Under the pieces are notes generated by a model that was not told where the DNA came from, did no database searches, and worked only from the letters and a program-made list of their open reading frames with translations. DNA of 64,000 nucleotides from Weissella fangxianensis. GTDB taxonomy: Bacteria; Bacillota; Bacilli; Lactobacillales; Lactobacillaceae. A program made the position numbers and the translations under genes. Positions 34,890 through 43,844 of this stretch are shown in pieces. Position 1 is the stretch's first letter, and each line of letters starts with the position of its first letter. The stretch is from contig NZ_JAMXDB010000001.1 of assembly GCF_024718545.1 (NCBI RefSeq), positions 62,001 to 126,000 of the forward strand, written 5' to 3'.

Positions 34890-36875
34890 ATGAAAAAATT
34901 TTTGAGTAGAGAAAAGTTTGTGGGACCGTCTTTTAATAGTGTCATGAAGCTATTAACTGTAGGCTTAATTTTTAGTTTTTTGACAACATTACTATTGCAA
35001 TTTGCGATGCATTTTCAAGTTTGGGGGCGTTTAAATGCGCAATCGACTGACATGCATGTGGCATTACACTATGTCTTTCAATTCTTGACGCGACCACAAA
35101 TGGTCTATTCGGTGTTGGCATGCTTATTGCTATTCATATTCATCGTTGTGTTAGTCAATAAATTATTTATTGGAACTGCAATTTATTCTATATTGGCGAT
35201 TATTGCCATTGTTGCTGAATATATGAAAATGAGTACACGTAATGAGCCAATCATTCTCAGCGACATGGCTGAGTTAACAGCTGTGAGTGGCTTAACGAAG
35301 ATGATTGATAAGGACTTGCTGGTCGGGGCGATTATTGCTATCGCAATTTTATTGGTTGGTGCAACGTTAATCGAAATATATTTACGTCGTAAGCGAGCCG
35401 GCGTATTCGCAAAATCGGTCCACAATATGATGTTTCTCCAATCTGGTAGTAGATTAGGTGTACTATTAATTTCTTTTGGTTTATTAGCCACACCTTTTGT
35501 GGTGAATGCTGATCAAAATAAGGCTATCTTGTACCACTTTGGTTATCAGCAACAAAATAATATTATGGTTGATGATGCGATGGTTAATGGACCAATCATG
35601 ACATTTGTTTCGAATATTTCAAGTGTGATTATGCGTGAGCCTAATGAGTATTCGGCTAAGGAAATGACCCGAATACAGAAAAAGTACACGAATTATGCTA
35701 GTGAATTGAATAAAACGCGTCAAGATAACCTAAAAGGTCAGACCGTTATTTCTATTTTGAGTGAATCATTAACGAATCCGAATGAAGTACCAAAACTGAA
35801 GTATGAAGGTCCAGATGTTTACAAGAATATTAATCAAATCAAAAAAGATGCGGTGCTATCTGGTACCATGCTGTCTTCTGGTTATGGTGGTGGAACGGCA
35901 AATATTGAATATATGACAATTGCTGGTTTCCCTTTGGCGACATTTGCGCCAGAAATGGTTGTTCCCTATACGCAATTAGTACCATATGCGAATGAGGTAC
36001 CAACGTTGCCGAACTTATTTGATCAACGTGAAGTCCTCCATCCATATCCGGGTATGTTTTATAACCGTCGTGATGCTTATAAGGATATCGGTATTCAGAA
36101 ATTCTATACAACCGATGGTTTGAAGAATAAGTATCCGGACAAGTATACGGGTAAGCTATCGTCGAAAACTGATTATCCAGCTGATAAGAATGCTTACCGT
36201 TTCTTGTTAGACAAAATTGATGATACGCAAAGTAAAAAATCACAATTCTTGCAGTTAATGACTATGCAAAATCATTTGATGTATAAGGCGAATGAATATC
36301 CTGGTAGTCCATACAAGGTATTGGAACCAGCAGTTTCGAAGAACACAAAAGATCAAGTAGAAACATATATTACTGGGGTTCACGAAACCGATATAGCAAC
36401 TAAAAAGATGATTGATAAGGTTGAGAACCTTGATCGTCCAGTGACGTTGGTTTTCTATGGTGATCATTGGCCAGTTGTATTTACGTTTATTGATCAAGAA
36501 GCGCAGATGAAAACTAGTCATGAAACTGACTACTTTATTTATCAAAATAAAGCGGCTCGTGATAATAGTAAAAAGTCAACTTTGCGTCAAGATGAACGTC
36601 CTTATGCATCACCAAGCGATTTCCCAGCACTATTATTGCAGGCAACGAATAGCAAGGTGACACCTTTCTTTGCCTTACAAACAAAGGTTGTTGATAAATT
36701 GCCGGTATTCGTTAATTATGCACGTGATACTTTTGTAGATAACAATGGTAAAGAGTTAAAAACAAAAGACTTATCATCGAAGCAAAAAGAATTACTACAC
36801 GACTTAAAACTAGTCCAGTACGACTTAAGTGCGGGTGAGCATTATTTGAGTGGTGACTTTACACACAAAAAGTAA
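34890..36875 (+). CDS. LtaS-like phosphoglycerol transferase (sulfatase fold)
   Basis: This 661-residue protein has about five N-terminal membrane segments (to ~residue 205) and an extracellular sulfatase-fold domain from ~275. GGGTANIEY carries the candidate nucleophile T336, and FYGDHWP (D525, H526) is a metal-binding block. It belongs to the LTA-synthase/phosphoglycerol-transferase superfamily, which moves glycerol-phosphate from phosphatidylglycerol to a surface acceptor. The motif set is closer to the glycan-decorating branch than to canonical polymerising LtaS, so it may modify another polymer. GTGGAG precedes the ATG and a terminator follows. Confidence 0.87.
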   Translation: MKKFLSREKFVGPSFNSVMKLLTVGLIFSFLTTLLLQFAMHFQVWGRLNAQSTDMHVALHYVFQFLTRPQMVYSVLACLLLFIFIVVLVNKLFIGTAIYSILAIIAIVAEYMKMSTRNEPIILSDMAELTAVSGLTKMIDKDLLVGAIIAIAILLVGATLIEIYLRRKRAGVFAKSVHNMMFLQSGSRLGVLLISFGLLATPFVVNADQNKAILYHFGYQQQNNIMVDDAMVNGPIMTFVSNISSVIMREPNEYSAKEMTRIQKKYTNYASELNKTRQDNLKGQTVISILSESLTNPNEVPKLKYEGPDVYKNINQIKKDAVLSGTMLSSGYGGGTANIEYMTIAGFPLATFAPEMVVPYTQLVPYANEVPTLPNLFDQREVLHPYPGMFYNRRDAYKDIGIQKFYTTDGLKNKYPDKYTGKLSSKTDYPADKNAYRFLLDKIDDTQSKKSQFLQLMTMQNHLMYKANEYPGSPYKVLEPAVSKNTKDQVETYITGVHETDIATKKMIDKVENLDRPVTLVFYGDHWPVVFTFIDQEAQMKTSHETDYFIYQNKAARDNSKKSTLRQDERPYASPSDFPALLLQATNSKVTPFFALQTKVVDKLPVFVNYARDTFVDNNGKELKTKDLSSKQKELLHDLKLVQYDLSAGEHYLSGDFTHKK

Positions 36876-36881
36876 ACTATT

Positions 36882-36918
36882 AAGCAACCGAGTTATGGTA
36901 GAATTCGGTTGCTTTTTT
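36882..36918 (+). terminator. terminator after the LtaS-like gene
   Basis: The stem AAGCAACCGA / TCGGTTGCTT is followed by a T run. Confidence 0.92.
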
Positions 36919-36995
36919 AGAAGGTTAGGGATAAAAAATGGTATAAATGGTTATATAGACAAAGTGATTTTAGGAGAATAACAGGGGGATATATT

Positions 36996-37748
36996 ATGGC
37001 AGTCAGTCGCATGTCGTTTTATTCGGAAAAGTTAGAAATGAGTACGAGTATCAATGTTATTTTGCCGGAACATCCAACTGAATCTGGTAAGACATTATTG
37101 TTGCTGCATGGTATGGGAGAAGATGAGAACGCATGGCTAAATCAGTCGCGTCTGACGGATTATGCCAGCCAAACAGACATCACGATTATTATGCCACGCG
37201 TGGATCGTAGCTATTACACCAGTCGGGTGGGTGAAAGCCAGTATTTTGAGTATATCAGTGAGGAAGTTTTGCAACGTTGTCGAGTGTGGTTTCATTTATC
37301 AAATAAACGTGAACGGACATTCATCGCAGGGACTTCAATGGGTGGCTTTGGTGCTTTAAAGACAGGGTTAACCCATCCTGACCAATTTCAAGGTATCTTT
37401 CCATTGTCAGCAATGCCTGATATTGAACGAAAATGGCGTGAAAATCCAGAACGCGATGCTTGGTATCGTAGTTTGTTTGGCTCACCAGAGCAAGTTAGGC
37501 ATTCCATTAATGATATTGCATATCTGATTACTCAGCAGTCGAAACAAGCACCGTTTATTTGGCAGTTTTGTGGTGATAAGGATCCTTTTTATGATATGAA
37601 TTTGACGTTGAGTGATCAGATTGAACAGCAAGGGCTGCAACATAAATTTGTGCAAGCTGCTGGTGGGCATGAATGGCGTTTGTGGGATGGAGCTATTCAG
37701 CAGGTGATTAAGATAATTGATGAGAAACAGCCTTTTACTATACGATAA
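36996..37748 (+). CDS. second EstA-type esterase
   Basis: This 250-residue paralogue of the esterase at 33958 has GTSMGGFG with Ser114, GDKDPF with the probable Asp, and GGHEWRLWD with His225. The LLLHGMGEDENAW block replaces the LNGMSNNQTTW of the paralogue. It is cytoplasmic, with no signal peptide. AGGGGG precedes the ATG. The pair has diverged considerably, so the duplication is old rather than a recent tandem copy. Substrate preference cannot be told apart. Confidence 0.9.
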   Translation: MAVSRMSFYSEKLEMSTSINVILPEHPTESGKTLLLLHGMGEDENAWLNQSRLTDYASQTDITIIMPRVDRSYYTSRVGESQYFEYISEEVLQRCRVWFHLSNKRERTFIAGTSMGGFGALKTGLTHPDQFQGIFPLSAMPDIERKWRENPERDAWYRSLFGSPEQVRHSINDIAYLITQQSKQAPFIWQFCGDKDPFYDMNLTLSDQIEQQGLQHKFVQAAGGHEWRLWDGAIQQVIKIIDEKQPFTIR

Positions 37749-37840
37749 TCTGTATTTTTACCTATTGATTGTTATCTATATATATGAATTTCTCCAAGCA
37801 AAACATATTTTATGCTATACTAAAAGTAAGTGGGGGTTCT

Positions 37841-38173
37841 ATGCAGAAAGATGACAAAAAAATAAAAATAAAATTAACCGAACAATTTGAACAATCAGCA
37901 CTGGTTGGTGGTACACTATGGTCAATCGGATTTTTGGGTAGGCGGATTATTAGTCAACAAAAGTACCGACAACTAAGGGTAAATGATATTTTTACAGTTG
38001 GTAAAGATATTAAAATAAGTGCTGATAGAGTGCTGCAGTCGCGGGTCAATTATCTGGTATGTGATGTTGATCGAACAACAGTAACGTTGATGAAACTAGA
38101 TCATGCAGATTACCAACGATTTGTGGTAACGAAAAAATCAATTAAACGCACGTTAATTCGAAAGGATTGGTGA
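37841..38173 (+). CDS. small protein of unknown function
   Basis: This 110-residue protein was not recognised. It is basic, with beta-rich character and a possible single hydrophobic turn (VGGTLWSIGFLG, residues ~23-34) that is too short for a convincing membrane span. A -10 box TATACT at 37816-37821 precedes it with a TG extension, and GGGGG at 37832-37836 selects the ATG at 37841 rather than 37769. It ends six bases before the start of the SDR gene, so the two form an operon. Confidence 0.65.
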   Translation: MQKDDKKIKIKLTEQFEQSALVGGTLWSIGFLGRRIISQQKYRQLRVNDIFTVGKDIKISADRVLQSRVNYLVCDVDRTTVTLMKLDHADYQRFVVTKKSIKRTLIRKDW

Positions 38174-38178
38174 GCTAT

Positions 38179-39021
38179 ATGATAAAGAAAAATGTGATTA
38201 TTACAGGTGCATCTGATGGTATTGGCGCAGCAGCTGCGCGGGGATTAAATCAAGCAGAGTACAATCTCTACTTAGTTGGTCGTAATAAAGCGAAGACAGC
38301 TAAGGTGGCTAATGGAGTCGATGCCCCATATTTCACTGCTGATTTTTCACAACTTGATCAGGTTCGTCATTTAGCAGAATTATTGCAACGGACTTTAGGT
38401 GATCAAAAAATTGATATTTTAGTTAATAATGCCGGTGGACTGTTTGGGACACATGCATTAACAAATGATGGCTTTGAGCGAACTGTCCAGGTGGATTACT
38501 TGGCGCCATTTTTGCTCACCCAATTATTGATGCCCAATTTTAATCCAGACCAGGCAGTCGTGATTAATACTTCAAGTATTGCTCATCAACTCTTTGGTCA
38601 TATTAATTTAAATGATTTGAATAATAGTCATAAGAAATATAAAGGAACGAAAGCATATGGCGATGCCAAACTAGCAAATATTCTGTTTGCCAATGAATTG
38701 GATCGACGTTTCCATAAAAATGGTTTATCAGCCGTTTCGTTCCATCCTGGTATGATTCGCACAAACTTTGCTAATGATAAAAAGAGTTGGATGTATCGCA
38801 TTTATCATACAATGTTGAATAAGGTTGTCATGCAAAGTGCACAAGAAGGTGGCGACACGTTGCGTTTCTTTATTGAAGGCACACCTGGCGAAACTTGGGA
38901 GTCAGGGGCTTATTACAATAAACGTGCAAAAGCGAAGAAAGTTAACCCACAAGTCAATGATTTGACCTTGCAACAGCAATTATGGGATAAGACGCAAAAG
39001 CTTTTACAGGATTATCTTTAA
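38179..39021 (+). CDS. short-chain dehydrogenase/reductase
   Basis: This NAD(P)-dependent oxidoreductase of the SDR family has 280 residues. The cofactor motif TGASDGIG is at residues ~8-15, NNAGG near 80, the catalytic serine in NTSSIAHQ, and YGDAK with the active-site Tyr and Lys near 156-160. It resembles the retinol-dehydrogenase/WW-oxidoreductase-like branch. The substrate is unknown. The start is uncertain: GTG 38170 and TTG 38167 are also in frame, and ATG 38179 is chosen for its MIKKNVIITGAS beginning. Confidence 0.9.
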   Translation: MIKKNVIITGASDGIGAAAARGLNQAEYNLYLVGRNKAKTAKVANGVDAPYFTADFSQLDQVRHLAELLQRTLGDQKIDILVNNAGGLFGTHALTNDGFERTVQVDYLAPFLLTQLLMPNFNPDQAVVINTSSIAHQLFGHINLNDLNNSHKKYKGTKAYGDAKLANILFANELDRRFHKNGLSAVSFHPGMIRTNFANDKKSWMYRIYHTMLNKVVMQSAQEGGDTLRFFIEGTPGETWESGAYYNKRAKAKKVNPQVNDLTLQQQLWDKTQKLLQDYL

Positions 39022-39035
39022 TAAATATTTTTTAC

Positions 39036-39073
39036 AAGTAGTTGAGACATTCGGTGTCTTAACTACTTTTTTT
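39036..39073 (+). terminator. terminator after the SDR gene
   Basis: The perfect stem AAGTAGTTGAGACA / TGTCTTAACTACTT has a five-base loop and a T run. Confidence 0.94.
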
Positions 39074-39157
39074 ATGCCAACACGACGACGGACAGTTTAT
39101 TATGATAAAATGAAGAGATATTTTTGTAACAGAAGTTTGTGAGGTGATTGGGTAAGT

Positions 39158-40645
39158 ATGAAATATTTAAAAACATTGGTGGCCTTTAGTACGTTCTTTC
39201 TGCTGGCATTTTGTATACCTAATCACGCCATTTATGGGCAAACTAACAACACAGTTGTAAGCATGGATTTGAAACAGAATATTCAGTTACAAACTGGCAG
39301 TGATCAAATTAAAGGGACGATTTATGATGACAATGAGAAGGGGGCGGTTGCCTACACACTTGTTGTGAAGAATCAAAAAGATACTTTATTAAAGAAGACC
39401 GTTATTTTAAATCAAGCTTTTACGGCAAAACTATCACGTTCTTTACGCAAAAATGATCAAGTCACAGTAAGTTTACAAGATAAGTCAGGTCATGCTGTGG
39501 CGAATACAAAGTGGATGAAACAAGCTCAGTGGCAAGTTTTAAGTAAGCCGAAGGAAAAAATCAAGACTAGTAACTGGTCGAATGTTTTCAAAAATAGTCG
39601 AACTGCACCTAAAAAGTATCGGGTTGTACAGGCACCTGATACCGGCATGTCCTATTTAAAAAAGCCAAAGTATACTGCGGCTAAAAGTAAGTTTTCTACT
39701 CTACAAGCAAATGACCGCTCAGTATCACCTATTAAAGGTTATCAGACAGCCTTATTGTTACCGACCGTGTCAACAAAGTTAGTTAATTGGCAATTACCAC
39801 AGGGGAGTGTCATGCACGGACGTTATCTGTACGTGATGTATGAGTCAGAGAAGCGAAAAAATTATGGTCGCATAGTCCGGTATGATATCCAACAATTGCA
39901 AGCGCTTGGTGTCTGGCAAACTGGTCAGGCAGATCGCCTTAGAAGCCTAGAGAAGCGAATCAATCAAAACCGTTTTGCGACAACAAATGATGATCGTTTG
40001 ATTCAGGCAATTAAGGTTGGACCAGAATTTCATATGGGCCATGGTCAGGCGGTTGCCTATAATGCGAAAGATAATCACCTTTGGTTGATAACCTTAGCTA
40101 AAAAGTCACGCCAACAACGTCTTGTCAGAATTAAATTAGATACGCTATATCCGAGTGATCAGCACAAATTTACTTTCCGCGACCCTAAAAATCATCAATC
40201 ATTTCATGGTGAACAAACATTCAGTATGGATGATGATGGTAATGTGGCGATGGTTAGCATGATTTCAAATAAGACGAAGAAGCAGTTAGCTGCTAAGAAC
40301 ATTAAGGCTGGAGATTTAATGTTGTACCGTGGTAACGTACAGCATGGTAAGTTGCAATTGCATATGTCACGAACGGTTGTCAGAAACAAGCCAGGTTACT
40401 TTGGCCAATTCCTATCCGTCAATAATCGGACGGATCAGTTATTTTATCTAACTGATGGCGCTTATTATGCCATACCTGCTTCGAAGTGGGCACGGGGTGC
40501 ATTGAATAAGTCAGATATTAAAAGTGGTGTCTATGTATCGCCAAAACAAGCGACTAGAGAATTTGAATCACAGGTCTGGGACCAAAATGGTCGTTCTTAT
40601 TTAATTGTTAATCGTGGTGCGGAAATAATGCATGAAATCCGTTAA
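39158..40645 (+). CDS. secreted protein of unknown function, possibly beta-propeller
   Basis: This 495-residue exported protein was not recognised. A signal peptide occupies about residues 1-27 (ending near HAIYG). A Bacterial-Ig-like region follows to ~130. The large C-terminal part has repeated strand blocks (SVMHGRYLYVMYE, QAVAYNAKDNHLWLITL, EQTFSMDDDGNVAMVSM, FLSVNNRTDQLFYLTDG) typical of beta-propellers. No wall-anchor motif is visible. It lies upstream of a TagB/TagF-like gene with its own promoter, so a direct link with teichoic acid is uncertain. GAGGTGAT precedes the ATG. Confidence 0.72.
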   Translation: MKYLKTLVAFSTFFLLAFCIPNHAIYGQTNNTVVSMDLKQNIQLQTGSDQIKGTIYDDNEKGAVAYTLVVKNQKDTLLKKTVILNQAFTAKLSRSLRKNDQVTVSLQDKSGHAVANTKWMKQAQWQVLSKPKEKIKTSNWSNVFKNSRTAPKKYRVVQAPDTGMSYLKKPKYTAAKSKFSTLQANDRSVSPIKGYQTALLLPTVSTKLVNWQLPQGSVMHGRYLYVMYESEKRKNYGRIVRYDIQQLQALGVWQTGQADRLRSLEKRINQNRFATTNDDRLIQAIKVGPEFHMGHGQAVAYNAKDNHLWLITLAKKSRQQRLVRIKLDTLYPSDQHKFTFRDPKNHQSFHGEQTFSMDDDGNVAMVSMISNKTKKQLAAKNIKAGDLMLYRGNVQHGKLQLHMSRTVVRNKPGYFGQFLSVNNRTDQLFYLTDGAYYAIPASKWARGALNKSDIKSGVYVSPKQATREFESQVWDQNGRSYLIVNRGAEIMHEIR

Positions 40646-40693
40646 TTTCATCAGAATTTACATGATTACGCTTCGCCAATAACATATTTTTGT

Positions 40694-40699
40694 TATACT
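40694..40699 (+). promoter_or_regulatory. candidate -10 box upstream of the TagB/TagF-like gene
   Basis: TATACT lies here in the context AACATATTTTTGTTATACT; the promoter before 37841 has almost the same string (AACATATTTTATGCTATACT). Only a weak -35 is visible, so an A/T-rich upstream element may substitute. Confidence 0.45.
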
Positions 40700-40737
40700 T
40701 GAAATATTAAACTTAGGGCAGAGGGCAATGGTGTAAT

Positions 40738-41883
40738 ATGGGTCGAGCACAAAAAATTAAAAATCGTATCAAAAATTCATCCTTTTTTGGAGGTGCGTAC
40801 CTGATTACTGTCGGGGCTTTCGTTAAAATTCTACAATTATTTATTAGACCGAACGAAAAACAAATCTTGTTTATCTCTTATAGTGGTCGTCAATATTCAG
40901 ATACACCAAAAGAAGCCTATAATATGCTACGCAATGATCCGGCATTTAAGGACTATGAACTTGTCTGGGCAATGAATAAGCCAAAAATTTATGTGCAACC
41001 GGAACTAGGACGTAAAGTTTCATCTAATTCACCGACTTTTTTCTACCATTTGTTAAGGTCTAAATATTGGGTGGCGAATTCTAGTATTGATCGTTTAATT
41101 CCATTTAGTCATAAACGAAACATTTATATTCAATTTTGGCATGGTGTACCACTGAAAAGTTTAGGCCATGCCGAAATTGGATTATCTCGATTAGTGCAAT
41201 ATTGGTATGATCATGTACAATTTGATTTTATGTTTACATATGGTGACTATGACCTAGAAAAATTCAAAGAGGTCTTTCCAAAAACAAAAAGATTTGTGGA
41301 GCATGGTCAGTTACGTAAAAATATTGTGACGCGCTATCGAGAAAACATTACACCAGAACGTGTAAAATATCAGCTGGGTATTAAATCAGATAAACCAATC
41401 TTGCTTTATGTGCCAACTTTTAGAGGTTATCAAGCACGTGAACAGACGACATTAACACAAGCAACTTTAGAAAAATTATCTGAAACCTATACGGTAATTT
41501 ATCGGGGTCATTATTTTTCAGAGGCTGTTAAAAAAGGCAAAATCATTACGGCAGATAATTATTCATTGTATAAGTTATTTATGATTACTGATGTGTTGAT
41601 TACTGATTTTTCAAGTGTGTTCTTTGATTTTGCTGTCTATGGCAAGAAAATTTTTCTCTTTCAACCGGACTTTAATGAATATCATGTCCGACGAGGTGTT
41701 TATTTAGACGCCCAAGAAGATTTAGGATTACCTGTTGCATATTCTGAGTCAGAATTGATGAACCTATTACAAGCAGATGAGTATGATTATCAAGTGCTAG
41801 CAGATATCAGCCAACAGTATAATTCACATAGTGGTGAAGAAGCAGCAACTGCATTAAAGAGTATTTTGATGCATTTATCGTGA
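40738..41883 (+). CDS. CDP-glycerol glycerophosphotransferase family protein (TagB/TagF-like)
   Basis: This 381-residue single-domain enzyme matches the size of TagB-type primases rather than long TagF polymerases. It has FWHGVPLKSLG (W134, H135), YVPTFRGY near 221, RGHYF near 258 and DFSSVFFDF at 290-298. It would transfer one or more glycerol-phosphate units from CDP-glycerol at the inner face of the membrane. The linkage-unit gene tagA (a WecG-type transferase) was not found in the window. The SD is weak (GAGGG 12 bases before the ATG), which may limit expression. Confidence 0.88.
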   Translation: MGRAQKIKNRIKNSSFFGGAYLITVGAFVKILQLFIRPNEKQILFISYSGRQYSDTPKEAYNMLRNDPAFKDYELVWAMNKPKIYVQPELGRKVSSNSPTFFYHLLRSKYWVANSSIDRLIPFSHKRNIYIQFWHGVPLKSLGHAEIGLSRLVQYWYDHVQFDFMFTYGDYDLEKFKEVFPKTKRFVEHGQLRKNIVTRYRENITPERVKYQLGIKSDKPILLYVPTFRGYQAREQTTLTQATLEKLSETYTVIYRGHYFSEAVKKGKIITADNYSLYKLFMITDVLITDFSSVFFDFAVYGKKIFLFQPDFNEYHVRRGVYLDAQEDLGLPVAYSESELMNLLQADEYDYQVLADISQQYNSHSGEEAATALKSILMHLS

Positions 41884-41892
41884 TACAATGAC

Positions 41893-41935
41893 AAGGACGC
41901 TATCAAACTGTTGAAGTTAATAGCGCCCTTTAATT
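41893..41935 (+). terminator. weak hairpin after the TagB/TagF-like gene
   Basis: The arms AGGACGCTAT and ATAGCGCCCT form an interrupted stem with a long loop, followed by a short T-rich stretch. Confidence 0.5.
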
Positions 41936-41972
41936 TGAAATAAAAACCAGAGAATGATTAAGGAGTAAAAAA

Positions 41973-43712
41973 ATGCATGCTAGTGCAATAAAGAAGGGAT
42001 GTTATTACCTTATTCCAGGCTTAGTTTTCGCAATTATTTTAGCCTATGTTGGCCGGTTTGGCTTTTTATATGCAGGAGCGGATTTACAATTCCATGCCAG
42101 TCGTATATTTGAATTTTATCAACATATTAAAAATGGTAATTTGATACCAGTTATCTCAACATTTTCTGCTAATCAAATTGGTAGTATCGTACCAACTATG
42201 TATCCGTCATTCCCAGTTTATATCGGGGCGGTATTGCAGTTTATTTTTCCACCAGTCACAGCAATGTATGTGTTGATGTGGGTGCAACTAATGACCCAGT
42301 TCAGTATTGCTAAATGGGTCAGTAAAGAATTAGGACTGTCATTAACAGAAAGCACTATTGCAGCGTTCATCTATACCATGGCGACGCCAACATTATCTCA
42401 AGTTATTCAACAATGGTTATTTGGTGAAGTTTGGGCGATGTCATTTATGCCATTAGTGTTACTGGGATTAATCAGATTGGCCAAGACAACGACCGACAAT
42501 GTGGTTAAGTTAGACAAAAAAACTATTTCATTGTTAGTCATTGGTTTTACTTTGGTTATCTTATCTCACGTGCTATCATTTGCGATCGTTGCTGGCTATA
42601 CAGCGATTTTTACGTTGTTTTTATTGATTTTCCGAAAAAATCGTTGGAATGTATTGGCTAATTTGTCAGTTGCTGCTGTGATTACGATTCTATTATCACT
42701 GGTATTCCTAATGCCGTTCATTATCGCTATGTTAGGAAATACACTGGCGACTCCAGCAGCAACAGAGTTAACTATCTGGGCAGCACCAGATTGGCATGAG
42801 TTCGTGAAAGCAACCTTTACCATTGCCGCTGATGCTCGTTTTAAAACCAACACAGTTGGGATTATCGCTTTCCTAGCCATCTTCGGTGTGGTATTAACTT
42901 GGCTTAAGCAGGATCGTTTTACAAAAATTGCGACATTAGTATCAGTCGCTGTCATTTTTAGTGGTTCAAGTTATGTTTGGAATTATTTATATGATACGAA
43001 GCTAGGTGTCATTCAATTCCCACATCGTGTCTTCATTATTGCTATCTTTTTGCTGAGTGTTAGCGCAATTTTGGCGATTCGCAATGTCATTAATAAAAAG
43101 TGGTTACAACAAACGATATATATCGGATTAGCACTATTTTCATTTGCCTTTGCCGTATTTAACATTAAATATGGCTTTGTCGATCGGGTCAATGCCTTGG
43201 CTGTGCAAACTGATTATAAATCAACAGCGAAGCATCCAGTCAGTTATGCACCCATGGCGAACTTTAAAGTAAACAATGATGACTTTGAAAATTTGATGGG
43301 TTATTGGGATACTTATGGTGCGTTTGACTACCTGCCTGAGAATGTCGATTTTAATAAATCATTACAGAAAAAGGCAATCGTTCAGAATCATGAGTTACTA
43401 CAGACCAAAGCAACCTCTGAACCTAATGGCCTGACGTATCAGGCAAAGTTAGCTAAGAATACAAAAACGATCATTCCGATGGTTGGCTATCAGAGTCTAA
43501 ACTATGAAATTACTGACCAAAATAATCATCAGTATCAATATAAGATAAACAAGAATAAGCAGCTGGTTATTAAGACAACGAATCGTCCAGTTAGTGAGTT
43601 GACTGTTCATGCAAAAACACCAGTAACGACGTATGTTGCTTGGGTAATTAGTTTAGCAACCGGTGCTGGATTGATCATTTATATTATCTGGGATAAACGT
43701 CGTAAAGCATAA
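41973..43712 (+). CDS. large polytopic membrane protein, GT-C-like
   Basis: This 579-residue protein has about eleven hydrophobic segments up to ~residue 395, then an extracytoplasmic region (~400-545) and a final membrane segment near 552-572. The first outside loop has GADLQFHASRI, reminiscent of the acidic catalytic site of GT-C glycosyltransferases and YfhO-like proteins, which use polyprenyl-phosphate sugars to decorate polymers outside the cell. Assignment to a family is tentative. Close to the TagB-like and LtaS-like genes, it could add a sugar to a teichoic acid. AAGGAG precedes the ATG. Confidence 0.72.
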   Translation: MHASAIKKGCYYLIPGLVFAIILAYVGRFGFLYAGADLQFHASRIFEFYQHIKNGNLIPVISTFSANQIGSIVPTMYPSFPVYIGAVLQFIFPPVTAMYVLMWVQLMTQFSIAKWVSKELGLSLTESTIAAFIYTMATPTLSQVIQQWLFGEVWAMSFMPLVLLGLIRLAKTTTDNVVKLDKKTISLLVIGFTLVILSHVLSFAIVAGYTAIFTLFLLIFRKNRWNVLANLSVAAVITILLSLVFLMPFIIAMLGNTLATPAATELTIWAAPDWHEFVKATFTIAADARFKTNTVGIIAFLAIFGVVLTWLKQDRFTKIATLVSVAVIFSGSSYVWNYLYDTKLGVIQFPHRVFIIAIFLLSVSAILAIRNVINKKWLQQTIYIGLALFSFAFAVFNIKYGFVDRVNALAVQTDYKSTAKHPVSYAPMANFKVNNDDFENLMGYWDTYGAFDYLPENVDFNKSLQKKAIVQNHELLQTKATSEPNGLTYQAKLAKNTKTIIPMVGYQSLNYEITDQNNHQYQYKINKNKQLVIKTTNRPVSELTVHAKTPVTTYVAWVISLATGAGLIIYIIWDKRRKA

Positions 43713-43731
43713 ACATAGTATTTTTAATATA

Positions 43732-43767
43732 AGCAAGAAAGAATTTTTCTCTTTCTTGCTTTTTTCC
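43732..43767 (+). terminator. terminator after the GT-C-like gene
   Basis: The stem AAGCAAGAAAGA / TCTTTCTTGCTT is followed by TTTT. Confidence 0.93.
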
Positions 43768-43844
43768 TTGCTAGCGCAAGTTTTGTCAGACTAGAAGTGG
43801 TGAAGTATAGATATAATTTACAAAAAATTAAGGGAGTAACGGGC

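Noticed and set aside
35839-36243. 134-codon minus-strand frame inside the LtaS-like gene
   Set aside because: It is antisense to a conserved catalytic domain; composition is atypical and there is no start signal.
42596-42955. 119-codon minus-strand frame in the GT-C-like gene
   Set aside because: It is antisense to membrane segments, which often leave open frames; nothing supports expression.
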